Source: an uncultured Tolumonas sp. (GTDB taxonomy: Bacteria > Pseudomonadota > Gammaproteobacteria > Enterobacterales > Aeromonadaceae). Taken from it: a stretch of DNA of 64,000 bases. The position numbers and the translations under genes were made by a program. Of this stretch, positions 1 to 7,903 are shown piece by piece (position 1 is the first letter of the stretch; every line of letters starts with the position of its first letter). Under the pieces are notes generated by a model. That model ran no database searches, was not told where the DNA came from, and was given only the letters and a program-made list of their open reading frames with translations. The stretch is from the NCBI RefSeq assembly GCF_963556105.2, contig NZ_OY829945.1:260501-324500 (forward strand), given 5' to 3'.

Positions 1-13
1 TAAAACTCACTGC

Positions 14-53
14 CCCCTCTGCAACACATGAGTTGGCGCTCGTTGCAGGGGGG
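14..53. other. Stem-loop upstream of srlD
   Basis: Bases 14-25 pair with 42-53 in a 12-bp stem containing one G-U pair, with a 16-base loop. No T-run follows, so it is not a classical terminator. The window opens with TAA, probably the stop of the preceding sorbitol PTS gene (inference), so the hairpin would lie inside the polycistronic mRNA between a PTS gene and srlD. There it could act as an mRNA processing or stabilising element. Confidence 0.5.
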
Positions 54-80
54 AGCGAGACTAGCAATTAGGAGATTAAC

Positions 81-857
81 ATGTCAAAAGTGGCATTGGT
101 AGTTGGCGGTGGCCGTAACCTGGGTGCGTTCCTGAGCAGCGGCTTAGCCGATGCCGGATACAAGGTAGCGGTCGCCGATCTGGATGGTGTCAGTGCAGAA
201 GAATCTGCGGCCACCATTGCTGAACAGTTTGGCCAAGAGAATGTCATGGCTGTGCAAGCGAATTCCACCGATGAAGTAGATGTAGAACGTATGGTCGGTG
301 CGGTGGCAGAACGTTTTGGCCGCATCGACCTGCTGGTTTACAACGCCGGTGTGGCGCAGGCGGCGAAGATTGATGCATTCTCACTGGATGCGTGGAAACG
401 CTCCATCGACGTCAATCTGACCGGCTATTTCCTCTGTGCGCGTGCGGTTTCCAAAGTCATGATCAAACAAAACAGTGGCCGCATCATTCAAATCAACTCC
501 AAATCCGGTAAAGTCGGCTCAAAACACAATTCCGGTTATTCCGCGGCTAAGTTTGGTGGCGTTGGCTTAACCCAGTCACTGGCGTTAGATCTGGCGGAAC
601 ACAACATTACCGTGCATTCCCTGATGTTGGGTAATCTGCTGAAAAGCCCGATGTTCCAATCGCTGTTGCCACAATATGCGAAGAAATTAGGTATTCCGGA
701 AGATCAGGTGGAACAGACCTATATCGATAAAGTGCCATTGAAACGCGGCTGTGATTATCAAGACGTATTAAATGTACTGAAGTTTTACGCCAGTGATGAA
801 GCCAGCTATTGCACCGGCCAAATGATCAATATCACTGGCGGTCAGGTGATGTTCTAA
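81..857 (+). CDS. srlD: Sorbitol-6-phosphate 2-dehydrogenase SrlD
   Basis: Short-chain dehydrogenase that oxidises sorbitol 6-phosphate, delivered by the sorbitol PTS, to fructose 6-phosphate with NAD+ in the cytoplasm. The 258 residues match the roughly 259-residue E. coli SrlD closely, including a nearly identical block around the active site. Visible motifs are the glycine-rich nucleotide loop GGGRNLG (residues 9-15), NAG (88-90), catalytic Ser140, and Tyr153/Lys157 in YSAAK. The protein ends in GGQVMF like E. coli SrlD. The start follows an AGGAG ribosome site at 71-75. It is followed by srlM and srlR as in the srl (gut) operon; the PTS genes should lie just outside the left edge. Confidence 0.97.
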   Translation: MSKVALVVGGGRNLGAFLSSGLADAGYKVAVADLDGVSAEESAATIAEQFGQENVMAVQANSTDEVDVERMVGAVAERFGRIDLLVYNAGVAQAAKIDAFSLDAWKRSIDVNLTGYFLCARAVSKVMIKQNSGRIIQINSKSGKVGSKHNSGYSAAKFGGVGLTQSLALDLAEHNITVHSLMLGNLLKSPMFQSLLPQYAKKLGIPEDQVEQTYIDKVPLKRGCDYQDVLNVLKFYASDEASYCTGQMINITGGQVMF

Positions 858-919
858 GTTTGATTACGTTCAGGGTAAATAGGGTCCTGGTTTAGCTCCT
901 GAGGATGCCTGTTATGTTT

Positions 920-945
920 GGCAGTGTTTTTACACTGCCTTTTTT
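920..945 (+). terminator. Intrinsic terminator between srlD and srlM
   Basis: A 7-bp perfect stem (GGCAGTG at 920-926, CACTGCC at 933-939) with a 6-base loop is followed by a run of six T (940-945). It lies inside what is normally one operon, so it probably lowers expression of the activator and repressor genes srlM and srlR relative to the enzymes. Confidence 0.75.
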
Positions 946-963
946 CCAGATACGAGGTGAAAA

Positions 964-1320
964 ATGGATGCAACTTATGCGTTGATAATTTGTGCAGGTT
1001 TTGCCTGGGCATTGCAAATCGCCACTGGTTTTTTGCAGATGCGTGCCTTTAATCGCATGCTACAAAACATGAGTTTGAAAGGCACAGTGAAAATTGGCAA
1101 AACATCGTCACGTTGGAAACCAAAAACCTTAGTCGTGTTAGCACATGATGCTAATGGCCTGATTGTTGATGCCAGTATCATGAAAGGTGTGACTATTTTT
1201 GCGCGTCCGACGCCATTATCTGCCTTGATCCATGCGCGAATTCCCTTATCTGATCGCATGAGTTCTGGGCTGGAACCCTCGGTACGTGAAGCGGTATCTT
1301 GCGCGCTGTCAACAAAATGA
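964..1320 (+). CDS. srlM: Glucitol operon activator SrlM (GutM)
   Basis: GutM-family protein of 118 residues (E. coli about 119). It has a hydrophobic N-terminal segment (about residues 5-23), an SS.W/F.PK motif near residue 50 and the family block MKGVTIFARP (about residues 75-84). In E. coli it is an accessory activator of the sorbitol operon acting together with the repressor SrlR; its biochemical mode is poorly known. The ATG follows a GAGGTG ribosome site. It lies downstream of an intrinsic terminator and 79 bases before srlR. Confidence 0.92.
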   Translation: MDATYALIICAGFAWALQIATGFLQMRAFNRMLQNMSLKGTVKIGKTSSRWKPKTLVVLAHDANGLIVDASIMKGVTIFARPTPLSALIHARIPLSDRMSSGLEPSVREAVSCALSTK

Positions 1321-1399
1321 TAATGAAATTATTTTAATTCTTTCGTTTTGAAAATCTCCATGTATCTTATTCGTAATAGATTGGCATAGAGAGTCTGAT

Positions 1400-2164
1400 A
1401 TGAGCGTTGAAGTTCGTCGGGAAATGTTAGTACGTTATCTGCGTGAACAGGGCAGAACGTCAGTCAATGATCTGGCAAACCACTTTAATATTACTGGCGC
1501 CACCATCCGCAGCGACCTGCGACAGTTAGAGCTGGCTCACCTAGTGACACGCCGTTATGGCGGCGCCGAAGCGATTTCTCAGCCAGTTGCAGAAGACCGT
1601 ACTATCGATGAAAAAACCGCGCTCAATCAAAGTATCAAACAGCGGATCGGTGCCAAAGCTGCCTCGCTGGTGCACGATGGCGAATCTATTATCTTAGATA
1701 ACGGCAGCACCACACTGCAGATGGTGCCGTGGTTGGTTGAGCGGGTGGCGTTGACGGTGATGACCAACAGCCTGCATATCATGAATGAAGCTGTGGCCCG
1801 CGACAGCAACATGAATTTGCTGATGCCGGGCGGCACGTACCGTAAACGTTCCGCTTCCTTTCATGGTGGCTTGGCTGAACAGGCGTTCCGTGCTTTTACC
1901 TTTGATAAGCTATTTATCGGTGCCGATGGTTTTGATATTGAACAGGGCACTACCACCTTTATTGAAGCGTATCAGGTGAGTCAGGCCATGTGTCAGGCTG
2001 CGAAACAAATCATCGTAGTCACAGACTCCAGTAAATTTGGCCGCAAGACCCCGAACGTTGTGGTGCCAATCGACAAGATAGACATCGTGATCACCGACCA
2101 CGGCATCAGTGAAGCGGATCAAACCACACTGGAGCAGCGTGGCATCCAAGTGTTGCTAGTTTAA
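1400..2164 (+). CDS. srlR: DeoR-family repressor of the sorbitol operon SrlR (GutR)
   Basis: DeoR-type sugar-phosphate-responsive repressor of 254 residues. The N-terminal winged helix (about residues 1-57, with TGATIRSDLRQLE and RRYGGA) binds DNA. The C-terminal isomerase-like sensor domain contains LDNGSTT (about 98-104), MTNSLHI and TDSSKFGRK. The long collinear similarity to E. coli SrlR, plus its position after srlD-srlM, supports the name. No gutQ follows; the next gene is lysP, so the operon probably ends here. Confidence 0.95.
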   Translation: MSVEVRREMLVRYLREQGRTSVNDLANHFNITGATIRSDLRQLELAHLVTRRYGGAEAISQPVAEDRTIDEKTALNQSIKQRIGAKAASLVHDGESIILDNGSTTLQMVPWLVERVALTVMTNSLHIMNEAVARDSNMNLLMPGGTYRKRSASFHGGLAEQAFRAFTFDKLFIGADGFDIEQGTTTFIEAYQVSQAMCQAAKQIIVVTDSSKFGRKTPNVVVPIDKIDIVITDHGISEADQTTLEQRGIQVLLV

Positions 2165-2211
2165 CGCTCATTTCCTCGTTCTCAAAAATAGCAGTTTCAA
2201 TAGTTATGCAG

Positions 2212-2233
2212 CCACCATTGAGTAAAATGGTGG
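2212..2233. terminator. Hairpin after srlR, possible weak terminator
   Basis: An 8-bp perfect inverted repeat, CCACCATT (2212-2219) and AATGGTGG (2226-2233), with a 6-base loop lies 47 bases after the srlR stop. Only TT follows the stem, so intrinsic termination would be weak. Confidence 0.4.
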
Positions 2234-2451
2234 TTAATGCAGATATACTGCTATTTCATTCATCAACCCCGAAATTTTATTTTAATAAACTAAATATTGC
2301 TGGTTTTTTATACCAAAAGTTTGATCTTTTCCTCTAAAAAAAACTTGCCAAAACCCGGTTTGCTGCGTATTTCTAGCGGCCTTTTAAGCTGCTGTGTGAA
2401 AAAAACACAGTAAGCGGGGAAAACAGCGAAAACAGAAGAAAGGAAAGGGTT
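2234..2451 (+). promoter_or_regulatory. AT-rich leader region of lysP
   Basis: About 220 AT-rich bases precede lysP and must contain its promoter. A small hairpin is visible (CTGTGT at 2392-2397, ACACAG at 2405-2410), and an AAAGGAAAGG ribosome site lies just before the ATG. I searched for the lysine riboswitch core and did not recognise it. No promoter can be assigned with confidence. Confidence 0.35.
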
Positions 2452-3906
2452 ATGACAACCTCTGCACACACGTCGGGCCTGCAACGGAAATTGCAGCCGC
2501 GGCATCTCAGCATGATCGCCATTGGTGGTTCGATCGGTACGGGGTTATTTGTTGCCTCTGGTGCAACGATTGCCAATGCCGGGCCGGGTGGCGCGCTGTT
2601 AGCGTATTTGTTAATTGGCTTGATGGTCTATTTCCTGATGACCAGTTTGGGCGAAATGGCTGCCTTTATGCCCGTTTCCGGTTCATTTGCATCGTATGGC
2701 AGCCACTTTGTTGATCCGGCCTTTGGTTTTGCACAGGGGTGGAACTATTGGTACAACTGGGCGATCACTGTGGCGGTCGAGTTAGCCGCTTCCGCCATCA
2801 TCATGAAATATTGGTTTCCAGAGGTGCCGGGTTATATCTGGAGCGCGGGCTTTCTGGCGATCATCGTGGCGTTGAATGGCTTTACCGTAAAAGGCTTTGG
2901 TGAAGCGGAATTCTGGTGTTCGCTGATCAAAGTCGTGACCGTCATTGCCTTCATCGGTATCGGTATGCTGATGGTATTTGGCATCATGCACGGTGATTCG
3001 CATCCGGGCTGGAGCAATCTCAGCACGGGTGATGCGCCATTTGTCGGTGGTTTCCCCGCGTTACTGAGTGTGGCCATGATCGCCGGGTTCTCGTTTCAAG
3101 GGACAGAGCTTATCGGTGTGGCGGCGGGCGAATCTGAAAATCCGGGTAAAAACATTCCACGCGCGGTACGGCAGGTGTTCTGGCGTATTTTGCTGTTTTA
3201 TGTGTTTGCGATCTTCATTATTGGCGTGTTGCTGCCGTATAACGATCCGCAATTGCTGAAAAATGATGTCACGGATATCAGTGCCAGCCCGTTCACATTG
3301 GTGTTCGATAGGGCCGGTCTGGTGTTAGCGGCGGCGGTAATGAACAGCGTTATTTTGACAGCGATCCTCTCTGCGGGTAATTCAGGCATGTACGCCTCCA
3401 CACGCATGCTTTACACCATGGCCTGTAACGGCATGGCGCCGAAATGGCTGGCCGGTTTGAGCCGCAACGGTGTACCGGTGAATGCATTAATCGCGACCAC
3501 GCTGGTGGCCATGTTGTGTTTCCTGACTTCGCTGTTTGGTGATCAGGCCGTCTATATGTGGCTGATGAGTGCGTCTGGTATGAGCGGATTTATCGCTTGG
3601 CTGGGCATTGCCGTTTGTCATTACCGCTTCCGTAAAGGTTATCTGTTACAAGGTGGGGAATTACACCACTTGCCTTACCGTGCCTTGTTTTTCCCGTTTG
3701 GCCCGCTGTTGGCATTCCTATTGTGTCTGCTGGTGACATTAGGGCAGGATTACACCGCCTTTACTGCTGATGCGATAGATTGGAAAGGGGCTGCGGCGAC
3801 CTACATCGGTATTCCGATCTTCTTTATGTTGTGGCTGGGTTATAAGCTGAAAAACAAGACGCGTTTTGTACGCTATCAGGATATGCAGTTCCCGCAAAAG
3901 GATTAA
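2452..3906 (+). CDS. lysP: Lysine-specific permease LysP
   Basis: APC-superfamily proton/lysine symporter in the inner membrane with about 12 transmembrane helices and 484 residues (E. coli LysP 489). The N-terminal signature GGSIGTGLFVASG (about residues 24-36) is the unwound TM1 substrate-binding region. Other LysP-like blocks are FSFQGTELIG, RAVRQVFWRILLFYVFAI and ILSAGNSGMYASTRMLY. Similarity to E. coli LysP runs over the whole length, including the C-terminal FVRY..M.FPQ. It stands alone, convergent with the lasso cluster and separated from it by a hairpin. Confidence 0.93.
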   Translation: MTTSAHTSGLQRKLQPRHLSMIAIGGSIGTGLFVASGATIANAGPGGALLAYLLIGLMVYFLMTSLGEMAAFMPVSGSFASYGSHFVDPAFGFAQGWNYWYNWAITVAVELAASAIIMKYWFPEVPGYIWSAGFLAIIVALNGFTVKGFGEAEFWCSLIKVVTVIAFIGIGMLMVFGIMHGDSHPGWSNLSTGDAPFVGGFPALLSVAMIAGFSFQGTELIGVAAGESENPGKNIPRAVRQVFWRILLFYVFAIFIIGVLLPYNDPQLLKNDVTDISASPFTLVFDRAGLVLAAAVMNSVILTAILSAGNSGMYASTRMLYTMACNGMAPKWLAGLSRNGVPVNALIATTLVAMLCFLTSLFGDQAVYMWLMSASGMSGFIAWLGIAVCHYRFRKGYLLQGGELHHLPYRALFFPFGPLLAFLLCLLVTLGQDYTAFTADAIDWKGAAATYIGIPIFFMLWLGYKLKNKTRFVRYQDMQFPQKD

Positions 3907-3913
3907 CTTAATC

Positions 3914-3944
3914 TATGGCATAGCAACATTGTTGATATGCCATA
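3914..3944. terminator. Hairpin between convergent lysP and the sulfotransferase gene
   Basis: TATGGCATA (3914-3922) pairs with TATGCCATA (3936-3944), and inside it CAAC (3924-3927) pairs with GTTG (3931-3934) around a three-base loop. The result is 13 pairs with one internal mismatch. It fills almost the whole 38-base gap between two converging genes, which suggests a bidirectional terminator, although the flanking T-runs are short. Confidence 0.5.
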
Positions 3945-4796
3945 TTAGTTATAACCAAGCTGCATCATGACTGATTGGCAACCAATTATTAGTTTATCTT
4001 GCAGTTCTGGTGCTATTTCTGTCTTGCCGCTACCTACAACACCTTTCCTGAAAAATGGTGCGGTACTTTTATCCAGTCGCTCCCGAAACCCCGAGTTCAT
4101 TTCTTGTTTTTGTAAATTCTTAAAGCTGCTTTGTTCAATTGCGATCTGTAATTGCTCTTTTGAGAAAAATAAACCTAATGCAGAAAACAATTGAGTAAAT
4201 TGGATGAGTGGATCTTTTCGCAAATCTTCATAGCGCACACGATGCACCGGAAAAGGAATATCTTTATTCATCCAGCTCAAGGTATGCGTATTCCATGAGC
4301 CATGATCTTCGGGTAAACGGCGTTTATCTTTTGCGGCTTTAAGCTGAGTTTTAATGAGCTGATCGGGTGTCAACATGGCGGTTAATCCCTCTTCATGCGT
4401 CAGACCAAAATGTTTGCTGTAAGATGGTAAAACATCAAGTGGGTGGCGCACGATGTGGATTGCAGCTTTAACTCGCTCGGAAGGAAATATGTATTCACCA
4501 TCTTGGTTTTTGCGCAACATATCGTGCGTTTTAAGAAATACAGTGTCAGTTTCATTCTCAAGGGCGAGGCGATAAAAATCGGGAAGGAAACAGTCCGTTG
4601 ACTCTCGACTTAGGTCACTGGCTTCCCATGGCATGAATTGATCAAATGAGAGGCGCTTGTCGGTCTTGAATCCGCCAACAATAATTTCGTTGATAGATAC
4701 AGGTGCTTTTTCCGGATACAGCAAGTTGGACAATAAGATCCGCAACCAAGTATTGCCAGATTTTGGGTAGCTAGCTAATAAGATCATGTTATTCAT
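3945..4796 (-). CDS. PAPS-dependent sulfotransferase in the lasso-peptide cluster
   Basis: Cytosolic-type sulfotransferase, 283 residues. The 5'-phosphosulfate loop is YPKSGNTWLR (10-19). KTHD (89-92) carries the likely catalytic His91. The 3'-phosphate-binding segment is VRHPLD..PSYS (116-127, Arg117 and Ser125). RYED is at 188-191 and the C-terminal RKG.VG loop at 250-255. All elements for PAPS binding and sulfuryl transfer are present. The start overlaps the kinase stop by 8 bases, so it is last in a cyclase-kinase-sulfotransferase operon. By context the acceptor should be the lasso peptide. The predicted core has no Tyr, so a Ser hydroxyl or the phosphate added by the kinase are the candidates (inference). 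Confidence 0.85.
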   Translation of the reverse strand: MNNMILLASYPKSGNTWLRILLSNLLYPEKAPVSINEIIVGGFKTDKRLSFDQFMPWEASDLSRESTDCFLPDFYRLALENETDTVFLKTHDMLRKNQDGEYIFPSERVKAAIHIVRHPLDVLPSYSKHFGLTHEEGLTAMLTPDQLIKTQLKAAKDKRRLPEDHGSWNTHTLSWMNKDIPFPVHRVRYEDLRKDPLIQFTQLFSALGLFFSKEQLQIAIEQSSFKNLQKQEMNSGFRERLDKSTAPFFRKGVVGSGKTEIAPELQDKLIIGCQSVMMQLGYN

Positions 4797-5637
4797 GGCA
4801 AAAATGCGCCTCTATTAATTCAGCGACAGTTTGTGGTGACATCGTTGTATCAATCACTAAACGGTGCACGGGGAAATGGTGAGCAATGTGAGCAGCAAAC
4901 TTGAAATGCACGGCAGCCTTATTTAATCCGCTAATTAATGGCGGCCGAAATGTATGCAAACGGGTTAATCCAAATACCTCTCCACCAGTCACTGAATGCC
5001 ACCCAGATGTGATAACTTCTTCGTCTTTCCTCGGCCGAACTAATTCCACAATTGAACGTACCGGTAATGCATCCTGACAACTTGGCGCAGGCCAGAGTAG
5101 TTTATTTTTCAAGCCAACCGAAAGGCTTAGTTTGGGAGCATCAACGGCCAATTTTTCACAACTATCGGGCCATAAGCGAATCGATTGGCTGGCCGGGTGC
5201 ACAACCAACTGATTGTTCTCTAAGGTTAACCGACTGATATCGTCATTCAGCAATGACCATCCATTTTGGCATAAGGCGGCTGCGGTTGTGGACTTACCCG
5301 TACCAGAATGGGCGCAGACCAGAATTGCGCTATCCCAGCCCTTTTTAGTGAGTGCCGCAGCATGCAGCGGCAATTCATTACGCTGTAAGCTAAGTGCGGC
5401 ATAGGGGGTTGAGAGCAAGAAGTGTTGTAGCACCAGCGGGTCTATACCTTCATTAAGCGGGAATATCTCAACACTTGTGCCATTTTGAACATTAAATTCA
5501 GCAATAGAAGGAATACGTATCCACATCGCATTTTCTTTCATCTGCCAATGGGTTTGCTCGTGACGTAATGGGCCTGATAGGGGGTGGCTTTGTGAGATTA
5601 CGTTTATCTCACAATCATGAAAAGGTAACGTAAACAC
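4789..5637 (-). CDS. HPr-kinase-like lasso peptide kinase
   Basis: Kinase of the HPrK-related family found in paeninodin-type lasso clusters, where it phosphorylates the side chain of the C-terminal Ser of the precursor. With the start chosen here (282 residues) it shows LPLHAAAL with His92, a Walker A loop AHSGTGKST (109-117) and an LLNDD motif (about 129-133) typical of the HPrK fold. The start is a GTG at 5637 with AAGGAA six bases upstream, 10 bases after the cyclase stop. An ATG at 5709 would give 306 residues but overlaps the cyclase by 62 bases and has no clear ribosome site. The precursor in this cluster ends in Ser, as this enzyme class requires. Confidence 0.85.
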   Translation of the reverse strand: MFTLPFHDCEINVISQSHPLSGPLRHEQTHWQMKENAMWIRIPSIAEFNVQNGTSVEIFPLNEGIDPLVLQHFLLSTPYAALSLQRNELPLHAAALTKKGWDSAILVCAHSGTGKSTTAAALCQNGWSLLNDDISRLTLENNQLVVHPASQSIRLWPDSCEKLAVDAPKLSLSVGLKNKLLWPAPSCQDALPVRSIVELVRPRKDEEVITSGWHSVTGGEVFGLTRLHTFRPPLISGLNKAAVHFKFAAHIAHHFPVHRLVIDTTMSPQTVAELIEAHFCHE

Positions 5638-5647
5638 AATAAATTCC

Positions 5648-7561
5648 TTAATCGCTGAGCGTTGCTTGCCAATGTTGCTGTGCATTTTCAATAAACAGGC
5701 AGATATCAAATAAGCGGTGTAGCGAACTCGCCGTCAAGCGTACCCCGAGTCTGGAGGTTGCTTCTGAAAGCGAAGCATCAATGGCCTTGATATCAAAAAG
5801 TTGTTGAATGGCGTTGTTTTCTCGTAAGCGCTGCCATGTTGACAGATAGTGGGCTTTATCTCGGATGATCCAATAGCCCTCATCGGGTGCTTGTTCGCCG
5901 CGTCGAGTGCGCCAACGAATGCTGTCGGGCACGAAACCTTCGCCCAGTAAACGTGCTTGCAAACGTTCAAAACCAAGACCTACAAACGCCTCGGGCGGGT
6001 AAGTGAGCAACTGCTCGATGAGGGCGCGATCGGCAAATGGGTCGGTCATCAGCACCCCAAACTGTTGCAAAAAATCAGGTTTATAAACGGGTGTTTCGCT
6101 TAATAAAAAAGCGCAGCGATCAGCCCATGCTAACGGTGGTTTGCTTGGCCACCTGAAATCAATCTTTTCGCGCCACTGCTTGGAGAGCCAAGAAGGCATC
6201 AATCCATTCGGAATAGTATTTTCTGACTGTGATTGGCGTTTTAATAATGGGGTTAAACCACTCATATGCGACAGTTGCTTGGCCAAATGAGTCATTGAAC
6301 ACGGTGTTTGTGCGGCCAGATGTTGCAACGCCCACCGCCAATGCCCTTGAGGTAAGAGTCGTGCTAGGCCACCATTGCCAGCATAACTCAGAGAAGCATT
6401 ACCTTTTCCGCCGGTTAATATAATGCGTTGCGATTGTACCGCCGCAGAAGTGGCAATTTCTTGTAACCACCAACAATTGGCTGTGTTGCGAACGGGTGTC
6501 CAACTGGTGAGATGCTGGGCAGATAAATGATCGAGTACACAGGAATGGTGGTTTTGAATACGCACATGCCGAATATTCGGATGCAATGCGGCTAACTCTT
6601 CCGTTAATGCCCACTCATCGCCATCCCAGTTTGGGCGTTGATAGAGGTTCTCTGCATTCGTTGAGGCGGGTGAAGAGGTGTAACTGACCAGTGTTTTCTC
6701 TTCATCAGCCAAAAAACGGGCGGCATAGGCGGTCGCCAGCGAAGAGTCCAACCCACCCGATAAAGTGCTGCCAACAGCTTGATTGGAGCGTAGCAATGAT
6801 TTCACTGCTGCTTCAAAGGTTGGTTTTAGTGCGGCCGCGTAATCTCTTGGCTCGCGGAGATAAACCGAATGCTGTTCGGGGGGCTGCCACCAGCGCGCTA
6901 GGGTTTGTTTGCCGCTATGTTCAAAAGACAGCATATGCCCCGCGGGCACATGCTGAATACCTTGCCACGGGTCGGCTTCGGGAAAACGAGCCGTGAGCAT
7001 GGTTAATAAGGCCGCGGAGTTGATTGTTCTGAGGGCGGGAATCTGGGTGAGCAGCGATGCACGTAGTGTGCTGACGACTAAATTGTCGCCATCTTGATAG
7101 TAATAAAGATGAGTATGCGAAAGATGGTCAACGGCAATGTGTAATGTTTGAGAGCTGATGTGCCAAGCGATGAGGGCAAAGTCACCGTAGATTCGGTTTA
7201 GCCCCGCTTTTCCCCATTGATACCATGCATGTGCCACTATCTCCGTATCGCTCACATCATCATTGTTAAGGCCTAATTGTGAGATCAACGCTGCACGATT
7301 ATCTAATCTGGCAAACCCAGCAATTACCCAATCACCCATCACATAGGGCGCATGTTCGAAACGATCTTCCGGCAATAACGGATGAGGCGAACTGACCAAA
7401 TAAGTGTGTTGTTCGGCAGAATGCCATTGTCGAATGGTGCGCTGCGATTGCAGTGATGCGTTTAATGCATGGCATTCGAGCGATGATAAGGGGGTTGATT
7501 TACGATGGGCAAAAACCAGCATACGATGTTCCGTTATCCGTAACTGCTCGCAGTATATCAT
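5648..7561 (-). CDS. Lasso peptide cyclase, asparagine-synthetase-like
   Basis: Lasso macrolactam synthetase (C protein), 637 residues. The N-terminal part resembles an asparagine synthetase glutaminase domain (ARLDNR at 84-89, GDFA at 126-129) but lacks the Cys2 nucleophile, as lasso cyclases do. The C-terminal synthetase domain has the ATP pyrophosphatase loop SGGLDSS (268-274). The enzyme adenylates the side-chain carboxylate of the core Asp and closes an amide with the new N-terminus after leader removal. First gene of a leftward operon with the kinase and sulfotransferase, divergent from the PqqD/ABC operon; both promoters must share the 78-base gap. Confidence 0.92.
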   Translation of the reverse strand: MIYCEQLRITEHRMLVFAHRKSTPLSSLECHALNASLQSQRTIRQWHSAEQHTYLVSSPHPLLPEDRFEHAPYVMGDWVIAGFARLDNRAALISQLGLNNDDVSDTEIVAHAWYQWGKAGLNRIYGDFALIAWHISSQTLHIAVDHLSHTHLYYYQDGDNLVVSTLRASLLTQIPALRTINSAALLTMLTARFPEADPWQGIQHVPAGHMLSFEHSGKQTLARWWQPPEQHSVYLREPRDYAAALKPTFEAAVKSLLRSNQAVGSTLSGGLDSSLATAYAARFLADEEKTLVSYTSSPASTNAENLYQRPNWDGDEWALTEELAALHPNIRHVRIQNHHSCVLDHLSAQHLTSWTPVRNTANCWWLQEIATSAAVQSQRIILTGGKGNASLSYAGNGGLARLLPQGHWRWALQHLAAQTPCSMTHLAKQLSHMSGLTPLLKRQSQSENTIPNGLMPSWLSKQWREKIDFRWPSKPPLAWADRCAFLLSETPVYKPDFLQQFGVLMTDPFADRALIEQLLTYPPEAFVGLGFERLQARLLGEGFVPDSIRWRTRRGEQAPDEGYWIIRDKAHYLSTWQRLRENNAIQQLFDIKAIDASLSEATSRLGVRLTASSLHRLFDICLFIENAQQHWQATLSD

Positions 7562-7639
7562 TGTTACTTGTGATAAATTTGTGGCTAAGTTGTAAATTTA
7601 ACGACTCAAACCGTGTTTTATAACGAGAGGGAAAAGACT

Positions 7640-7903
7640 ATGTTGATCATGCGAAATCCGGATGTCCCTTCAACTGAAATGAATGGTGAACATGTGGTGA
7701 TGGACCTTACGTCAGGTAAATATTTCAGTTTACAAGGAACGGCGGGCGTTATCTGGCAGATGTTGATTGCACCGCAAACAGAATTGGAATTGATAGCTCA
7801 GTTAGCAAAACAATATGAGATTGATGAAGCAACGTGCCAAAATGATACGCGTCCATTTCTCGATCAATTACAAGCAAAAGGCTTAATTGTTCAACGTGAT
7901 TAG
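7640..7903 (+). CDS. PqqD-like leader-recognition protein (lasso B1)
   Basis: Small (87 residues) PqqD-family RiPP recognition element. It shows the usual VVMDLTSGKYFSLQGTAGVIW core (about residues 25-45), a winged-helix fold that binds the precursor leader and presents it to the peptidase and cyclase. The ATG at 7640 is chosen because it follows a GAGAGGGA site by seven bases; an upstream in-frame GTG at 7613 lacks one. It overlaps the ABC gene by 17 bases or fewer. In split-B lasso systems it acts together with the transglutaminase-fold protein encoded at 9652-10134. Confidence 0.9.
   Translation: MLIMRNPDVPSTEMNGEHVVMDLTSGKYFSLQGTAGVIWQMLIAPQTELELIAQLAKQYEIDEATCQNDTRPFLDQLQAKGLIVQRD

Noticed and set aside
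2234-2451. Possible lysine riboswitch before lysP
   Set aside because: The conserved L-box core segments could not be recognised; only a small hairpin is visible.
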